Assembly: GCA_937949585.1 (NCBI GenBank) | Contig: CALEDW010000060.1 | Location: 1-8,792 of the forward strand | Source of the DNA: an uncultured Acidimicrobiia bacterium | GTDB lineage: Bacteria; Actinomycetota; Acidimicrobiia; IMCC26256; CALEDW01 | DNA length: 8,792 nt | Reading direction: 5' to 3' | Shown here: positions 6,131-8,792 of the stretch, piece after piece | Layout: every line of letters starts with the position of its first letter | Numbering within the stretch: the stretch's first letter is position 1 | Notes under the pieces: model-generated | What the model was told of the DNA's origin: nothing | Seen by the model: the letters and a program-made list of their open reading frames with translations, nothing else | Databases searched by the model: none | Translations under genes and position numbers: made by a program

Positions 6131-6159
6131 ACCGTACCAACGCCCATCCGGCCTGTCGA
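6131..6159 (-). promoter_or_regulatory. Promoter TCGACA-N17-TACGGT for the barrel-protein gene
   Basis: On the minus strand TCGACA (6159-6154) matches five of six bases of the primary-sigma -35. It is followed after exactly 17 bases by TACGGT (6136-6131), which fits the actinobacterial TANNNT -10. Transcription would begin near 6124, about 66 bases before the GTG start at 6058. Confidence 0.6.
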
Positions 6160-6192
6160 GAGGCAGCGGGAGAGCGACCCCGCCGCCACCTC

Positions 6193-6221
6193 TTGACACC
6201 CATCGGATGGTATGCAATCGT
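6193..6221 (+). promoter_or_regulatory. Promoter TTGACA-N17-AATCGT for the LysM gene
   Basis: A consensus TTGACA (6193-6198) lies 17 bases before AATCGT (6216-6221), which keeps only the second, third and last bases of the -10 consensus. The region from about 6200 to 6260 is clearly richer in A and T than the rest of the window. Transcription would start near 6228, about 45 bases before the ATG at 6272. An ATCGT-N15-ACGAT inverted repeat (6217-6241) overlaps the -10 and start point and could be an operator. Confidence 0.55.
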
Positions 6222-6271
6222 ATCGAACGTAGTTGAACGATCTGTCATCTCATGTTGCCAAGGAGGGCGGG

Positions 6272-7018
6272 ATGACCGGATCCGCACGACCCAGACTTTG
6301 GGCGCTCACCGCGGTCCTCCTCCTCAGCGCGACGCCGGCCACCCAACCGGTCCGGGACCCGGTCGCGCGGATACTCGGCTCGGTCGCCGATCAGCTCGTC
6401 GGGCCGGGAACCACCGCCGACGGGCTGCTCGGCCGTCTCGCGCTCGCCGTGGTGCTCGGCGTCGGCGGCCTGCTCGTCGCCGGCCTCCTCGCCGGCCTCC
6501 TCGCCGGCGCCGCCGGGCCAACGGCGCCGGCCCCCGGCCCCCGGCGTCGCCGGGCCGACGGGGCCGGTAGCCGCCCCCGCGCCCCGCGCGCCCACCTGCA
6601 GATCGGGCAGATCGGGCTGCTCGCCGCCGCGTCCCTCCTCGGCCGCTTCCCCACCCCGGCCGCCGGGGCGGAACCGACGTCGCCGATCGACGACGGCCGC
6701 CGACCCCGACCCCCGGGGCCCCTCGACACGGCGGTGGTCCTGCCCCCGATCCCGGCGGCCCCACGCCCACTCGCCGGCCCGGTCGAGCGCACCGCCGTCC
6801 CGGGGCTCCTCCGCGACGGTGGGAGCGCCGGCGAGCACGTCGTCGTCCCCGGTGACTGCCTCTGGGACATCGCCGCGGCCCGGCTCGGGCCCGGCGCCAC
6901 GGCGGCCGCCGTCGACCGCGCCTGGCGGCTCCTCTACGACGCCAACCGCGACGTGATCGGCGACGACCCGAACCTCATCGTCCCCGGCCAACGCCTCCGT
7001 CTCGTCCCGCTCGGGTGA
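6272..7018 (+). CDS. Membrane protein with C-terminal LysM peptidoglycan-binding domain
   Basis: The 248-residue product has hydrophobic helices at about 8-23, 53-81 and 110-124, a proline-rich linker (about 126-187) and a LysM domain at 188-246 (HVVVPGDCLWDIAAARLG, LLYDANRDVIGDDPNLIVPGQRLRLV). The most basic stretches are the N-terminus and residues 91-107 (RRRR then SRPRAPR). By the positive-inside rule the N-terminus is cytoplasmic and the LysM domain ends up outside, where it could bind peptidoglycan. Cys196 replaces the Ser or Thr usual in the PGDSLW motif. The start is ATG 6272, with AAGGAGG five bases upstream; a TTG at 6233 is rejected because it would place that site inside the gene. 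Next to a Tad locus it may anchor or tune the envelope around the pilus, but this is inference. The next gene follows after 27 bases, probably in one transcript. Confidence 0.85.
   Translation: MTGSARPRLWALTAVLLLSATPATQPVRDPVARILGSVADQLVGPGTTADGLLGRLALAVVLGVGGLLVAGLLAGLLAGAAGPTAPAPGPRRRRADGAGSRPRAPRAHLQIGQIGLLAAASLLGRFPTPAAGAEPTSPIDDGRRPRPPGPLDTAVVLPPIPAAPRPLAGPVERTAVPGLLRDGGSAGEHVVVPGDCLWDIAAARLGPGATAAAVDRAWRLLYDANRDVIGDDPNLIVPGQRLRLVPLG
6479..6511 (+). repeat. 12-bp tandem repeat inside the LysM gene
   Basis: GCCGGCCTCCTC occurs at 6479-6490 and 6491-6502, followed by a partial third copy. It encodes AGLL repeats in the second membrane helix. The period is four codons, so slippage would lengthen or shorten the helix without breaking the frame. 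Confidence 0.8.
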
Positions 7019-7045
7019 ACCCCGGCACCGACCCAAGGAGGGAAG

Positions 7046-7660
7046 ATGCGCACCGTCCGGATCCGACCCTGGCCCGACCCGGTGATCGACACCCTGGGGC
7101 ACGATCCTCGCTCCCGGTACGTCGAGACGTTCTGGCTCCCGGCCGTCGGCCCCACCTGCCTGCTGCTGCTGCGACGCGCCGCCGACTGCTTCGACGAGCA
7201 TCCCGACGGCGTCGCCGTCGACACCGCAGAGCTGTCGGCGGCACTCGGCCTCGGGTTCCGTGAGGGTGCGGCGTCGCCGCTGGTGCGAGCGCTGGAGCGC
7301 CTCGTGCGCTTCGACCTCGCAGTGCGCGCCGGCGACGACCTCGCCGTGCGGCGCACCCTGCCCCCCGTCGCGGGGCGGCATCTGCGGCGGCTCCCGATGA
7401 CCCTCCAGCGACGCCACGCGCGCTGGGCCGAGGACGCGCTGGTGGGCGCACCCCTGGCGTTGGCCCGCCGACGGGCCTGTCGCCTCGCCCTCGAGCTCGC
7501 CGCCGTCGAGGACGACCCGGACACCATCGAACGGGCACTGGGGCGGGTGGGGTTCCACCCCGCGCTGTGCAGGGAAGCCGCGGCGTGGGCCCACCGCCGG
7601 CATCGTGACCTCCCGGAGCCCGCGGAGGTGGCCGTCCCGGTCGGCGATCCCGCGGCCTGA
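7046..7660 (+). CDS. Conserved-looking 204-residue protein of unknown function
   Basis: I cannot assign a function. The protein is soluble and Arg-rich. It starts RTVRIRPWPDPVIDTLGHDPRSRYVETFWLPAVGPTCLLLLRR, which looks highly patterned and conserved. Residues 57-110 resemble a winged-helix module (VDTAELSAALGLGFREG, SPLVRALERLVRFDLAVRAGDDLAVRRTLPPV). Residues 111-190 are a basic helical region (HLRRLPMTLQRRHARWAED, ALARRRACRLALEL). I recall similar proteins opening with RPWPDP and SPxxRALxR in other Actinobacteria, always uncharacterised. The ATG at 7046 has AAGGAGG four bases upstream. The gene lies 27 bases after the LysM gene and ends before a strong stem-loop, so the two probably form a short operon. 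DNA binding is possible from the winged-helix look but unproven. Confidence 0.8.
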   Translation: MRTVRIRPWPDPVIDTLGHDPRSRYVETFWLPAVGPTCLLLLRRAADCFDEHPDGVAVDTAELSAALGLGFREGAASPLVRALERLVRFDLAVRAGDDLAVRRTLPPVAGRHLRRLPMTLQRRHARWAEDALVGAPLALARRRACRLALELAAVEDDPDTIERALGRVGFHPALCREAAAWAHRRHRDLPEPAEVAVPVGDPAA

Positions 7661-7710
7661 GACCGCCGGGCGACGGGTTCCTGCCCGCCCGATCGCCCGC
7701 GGCAGGGTGC

Positions 7711-7756
7711 GGGGCGGCGCGCCACCTCCTCTCCCCCCTCGCCGGCGCGCCGCCCC
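7711..7756 (+). terminator. Perfect 13-bp stem-loop after the LysM operon
   Basis: GGGGCGGCGCGCC (7711-7723) pairs exactly with GGCGCGCCGCCCC (7744-7756) around a 20-base, mostly pyrimidine loop. It starts 50 bases past the stop at 7660 and ends 12 bases before the -10 of the sirtuin gene. There is no T-run, as is common in high-GC actinobacterial terminators. I take it as the terminator of the upstream pair that insulates the leaderless sirtuin promoter. A palindromic protein-binding site is a lesser possibility. Confidence 0.65.
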
Positions 7757-7768
7757 CGCCCACCTGGG

Positions 7769-7782
7769 TACCCTCGGTCACA
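7769..7782 (+). promoter_or_regulatory. Leaderless promoter of the sirtuin gene (-10 TACCCT)
   Basis: TACCCT (7769-7774) fits TANNNT and ends seven bases before the A of the ATG at 7782, the spacing at which transcription starts on the start codon itself. No purine-rich ribosome site lies upstream of this ATG, in contrast to the strong sites of the neighbouring plus-strand genes. No clear -35 is visible. This matches the leaderless-gene pattern common in Actinobacteria. Confidence 0.6.
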
Positions 7783-8579
7783 TGCCCGCCGATGCCGAGC
7801 GCGCCGGGACCGTCGCCCCCGAGGTGGCGGAACGGGTCGCAGGGATCGCCGCATGGCTGCGTCGGGCCCGGCGCATCGTCGTGCTCACCGGGGCGGGGAT
7901 CTCCACCGAGTCGGGCATCCCCGACTTCCGCGGGCCGAACGGCGTGTGGACCCGCAACCCCGAGGCGGAGAAGACCGCCACGCTCTCCCACTACCTCGCC
8001 GACCCAGAGGTCCGCCGCCGGGCCTGGCAGCACCGGCTCCACAGCGAGGTGTGGCGCGCCCGGCCCAACGCCGGGCACCGGGCGGTGGCCGAGCTCGAGC
8101 GCCGGGCCTGCCTCGAGCTGCTCGTCACCCAGAACATCGACGGCCTCCACCAGGCCGCCGGCAGCTCACCGGAACGGATCGTCGAGATCCACGGCACGGT
8201 GCACGAGGTCCGCTGCCTGTCCTGCGACTTCCGGGGACCGATGGCCGAGACGCTGGCTCGCGTCGCCGCCGGTGAGGACGACCCGGCGTGCCTGCGCTGC
8301 GGCGGGATCCTGAAGTCGGCGACGATCTCGTTCGGGGAGTCCCTGGTGGCCGCCGACCTCGAACGCGCCCAGCAGGCCGCCGCCCGCAGCGACTGTTTCC
8401 TGGCCCTGGGCACCTCCCTCGGCGTCTACCCGGCCGCCGCGCTGCCGGAGATCGCCGCCGCCGCCGGGGCCCGGCTGGTGATCGTCAACGGCGAGCCCAC
8501 CCCGCTCGACCCGCTGGCCGACGCCGTGCTGCACGGCCGCCTCGGCGAGCTGCTCCCCGCACTCGTGGCCGCCGTGTGA
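7782..8579 (+). CDS. Sir2-family NAD-dependent protein deacylase (sirtuin)
   Basis: Sirtuins remove acyl groups from protein lysines, consuming NAD and yielding nicotinamide and O-acyl-ADP-ribose. The 265-residue product has the NAD site GAGISTESGIPDFRG (37-51) and TQNIDGLHQAAG (116-127). The catalytic His137 lies in EIHGTV. Four zinc-binding Cys are present (145 and 148 in CLSC, 170 and 173 in CLRC), with TISFGE (181-186), ALGTSLGVYPAA (208-219) and IVNGEPTPLD (234-243) closing the pocket. All key residues are present, so it should be active. The Tyr-x-x-Arg pair that marks bacterial desuccinylase-type (class III) sirtuins is not obvious; PEVRRRAWQHRL occupies that region, so substrate class is open. 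ATG 7782 is supported by the leaderless -10; reading back to 7605 would overlap the previous gene and the stem-loop. Confidence 0.95.
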   Translation: MPADAERAGTVAPEVAERVAGIAAWLRRARRIVVLTGAGISTESGIPDFRGPNGVWTRNPEAEKTATLSHYLADPEVRRRAWQHRLHSEVWRARPNAGHRAVAELERRACLELLVTQNIDGLHQAAGSSPERIVEIHGTVHEVRCLSCDFRGPMAETLARVAAGEDDPACLRCGGILKSATISFGESLVAADLERAQQAAARSDCFLALGTSLGVYPAAALPEIAAAAGARLVIVNGEPTPLDPLADAVLHGRLGELLPALVAAV

Positions 8580-8594
8580 GCCTGTACCGCCCGG

Positions 8595-8623
8595 TTGGGA
8601 ATACCCGACCGCTCGGGTAGGCT
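8595..8623 (+). promoter_or_regulatory. Promoter TTGGGA-N17-TAGGCT for the rhodanese gene
   Basis: TTGGGA (8595-8600) and TAGGCT (8618-8623) are exactly 17 bases apart, a good actinobacterial primary-sigma promoter. Transcription would start near 8630, leaving about 26 bases before the ATG at 8656, which include the GGAGGG ribosome site (8645-8650). Confidence 0.7.
8602..8619. promoter_or_regulatory. Perfect 18-bp palindrome (TACCCGA-N4-TCGGGTA) between -35 and -10
   Basis: Two exact 7-bp half-sites around CCGC fill the spacer of the rhodanese promoter and touch the -10, an ideal repressor position. The A/T-flanked ACCC...GGGT form resembles operators of CsoR-family repressors, which include copper and persulfide sensors. 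It could instead be a short terminator hairpin for the sirtuin gene, whose stop lies 22 bases upstream. The palindrome is certain; the operator reading is inference. Confidence 0.5.
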
Positions 8624-8655
8624 TTCGGGGAGGCCCGCCCGGCCGGAGGGAATCC

Positions 8656-8792
8656 ATGGCGTCGTACCGCGAGCTGCTGGCACAGACCAAGGCCCGGATC
8701 ACCGAGATCCAGCCCGCTGAGGCCGAGGCCCGCCTCGGCGAGGCGGTGTTCCTCGACGTGCGTGAGCCCGACGAGCACGATGCGGGCACGAT
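8656..8792 (+). CDS. Rhodanese-domain protein, N-terminal part (cut by window edge)
   Basis: Only the first 45 codons are visible. They start MASYRELLAQTKARI and run on to LGEAVFLDVREPDEHDAGT. The FLDVREPDEHDAGTI stretch is the typical beginning of a rhodanese (sulfurtransferase) domain, just after its first strand; the active-site Cys would lie beyond the edge. The opening YRELLAQTKARI followed by VxEVDxxEA-like sequence resembles the N-terminus of actinobacterial MoeB/MoeZ-type proteins, where a rhodanese domain accompanies a ThiF-like adenylyltransferase that activates sulfur-carrier proteins. That is recollection and cannot be checked from 45 residues. ATG 8656 has GGAGGG five bases upstream and its own promoter, so it is a separate transcription unit from the sirtuin. 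Confidence 0.8.
   Translation, partial: MASYRELLAQTKARITEIQPAEAEARLGEAVFLDVREPDEHDAGT

Noticed and set aside
6059..6217. Longer N-terminus for the barrel protein starting at TTG 6217
   Set aside because: It starts upstream of the clear promoter at 6159-6131, and the extra residues are Gly/Pro/Arg-rich with an internal TPTAKG repeat.
7667..7699. Weaker inverted repeat CGGGCGA / TCGCCCG after the 7046-7660 gene
   Set aside because: Seven base pairs around a 19-base loop is weak in such GC-rich DNA, and the 13-bp stem just downstream is the better terminator.
6245..8150. Minus-strand open frames antisense to the LysM, unknown and sirtuin genes
   Set aside because: The plus-strand genes have domains, strong ribosome sites and promoters. 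The antisense products are compositionally biased and motif-free.

Overview
The window is very GC-rich, uses GTG starts freely, has tightly packed genes with 4-bp stop/start overlaps, and carries an actinobacterial-type Tad (Flp pilus) gene set. I infer a high-GC Actinomycetota, possibly Acidimicrobiia. That is a judgement from protein style and gene order, not from a database comparison.

Region 1 (bases 1-5361, minus strand) is a Tad/type IVb pilus operon. In transcription order it reads: cpaB-like SAF protein (5361-4690), TadZ/CpaE-like ParA/MinD ATPase (4693-3455), TadA/CpaF secretion ATPase (3464-2211), TadB (2214-1345), TadC (1348-437), a short Flp-like pilin candidate (362-147) and the start of a TadE-like pseudopilin that runs off the left edge. 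The first five genes overlap end to end (ATGA, 10 bp, GTGA, GTGA), which suggests translational coupling. The coupling breaks before the pilin candidate. There a gap holds a hairpin, a 13-nt palindrome and an unusual in-frame triplication of the Shine-Dalgarno/ATG unit.

Region 2 (5362-6271) is regulatory. A small excisionase/MerR-type helix-turn-helix protein (5506-5742, plus) diverges from the Tad operon across 144 bp that contain an inverted repeat. It converges, with a 35-bp tail overlap, on a minus-strand gene for a small protein with a coiled coil and a probable Sm/SH3-like barrel (6058-5708). That gene diverges in turn from a LysM gene, and recognisable promoters face in both directions.

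Region 3 (6272-7660, plus) encodes a three-helix membrane protein with a C-terminal LysM domain and an unidentified 204-residue soluble protein. Both have strong AAGGAGG ribosome binding sites. A perfect 13-bp stem-loop follows.

Region 4 (7660-8792, plus) has a zinc-binding sirtuin (NAD-dependent protein deacylase), apparently made from a leaderless transcript. It is followed by the first 45 codons of a rhodanese-domain protein, plausibly a MoeB/MoeZ-type sulfur-transfer enzyme. A clear -35/-10 promoter precedes it, with a perfect 18-bp palindrome between the two elements.

Together, regions 1-3 look like a pilus assembly operon with a dedicated small regulator and an envelope-anchoring protein beside it. 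Region 4 looks like separate housekeeping genes.
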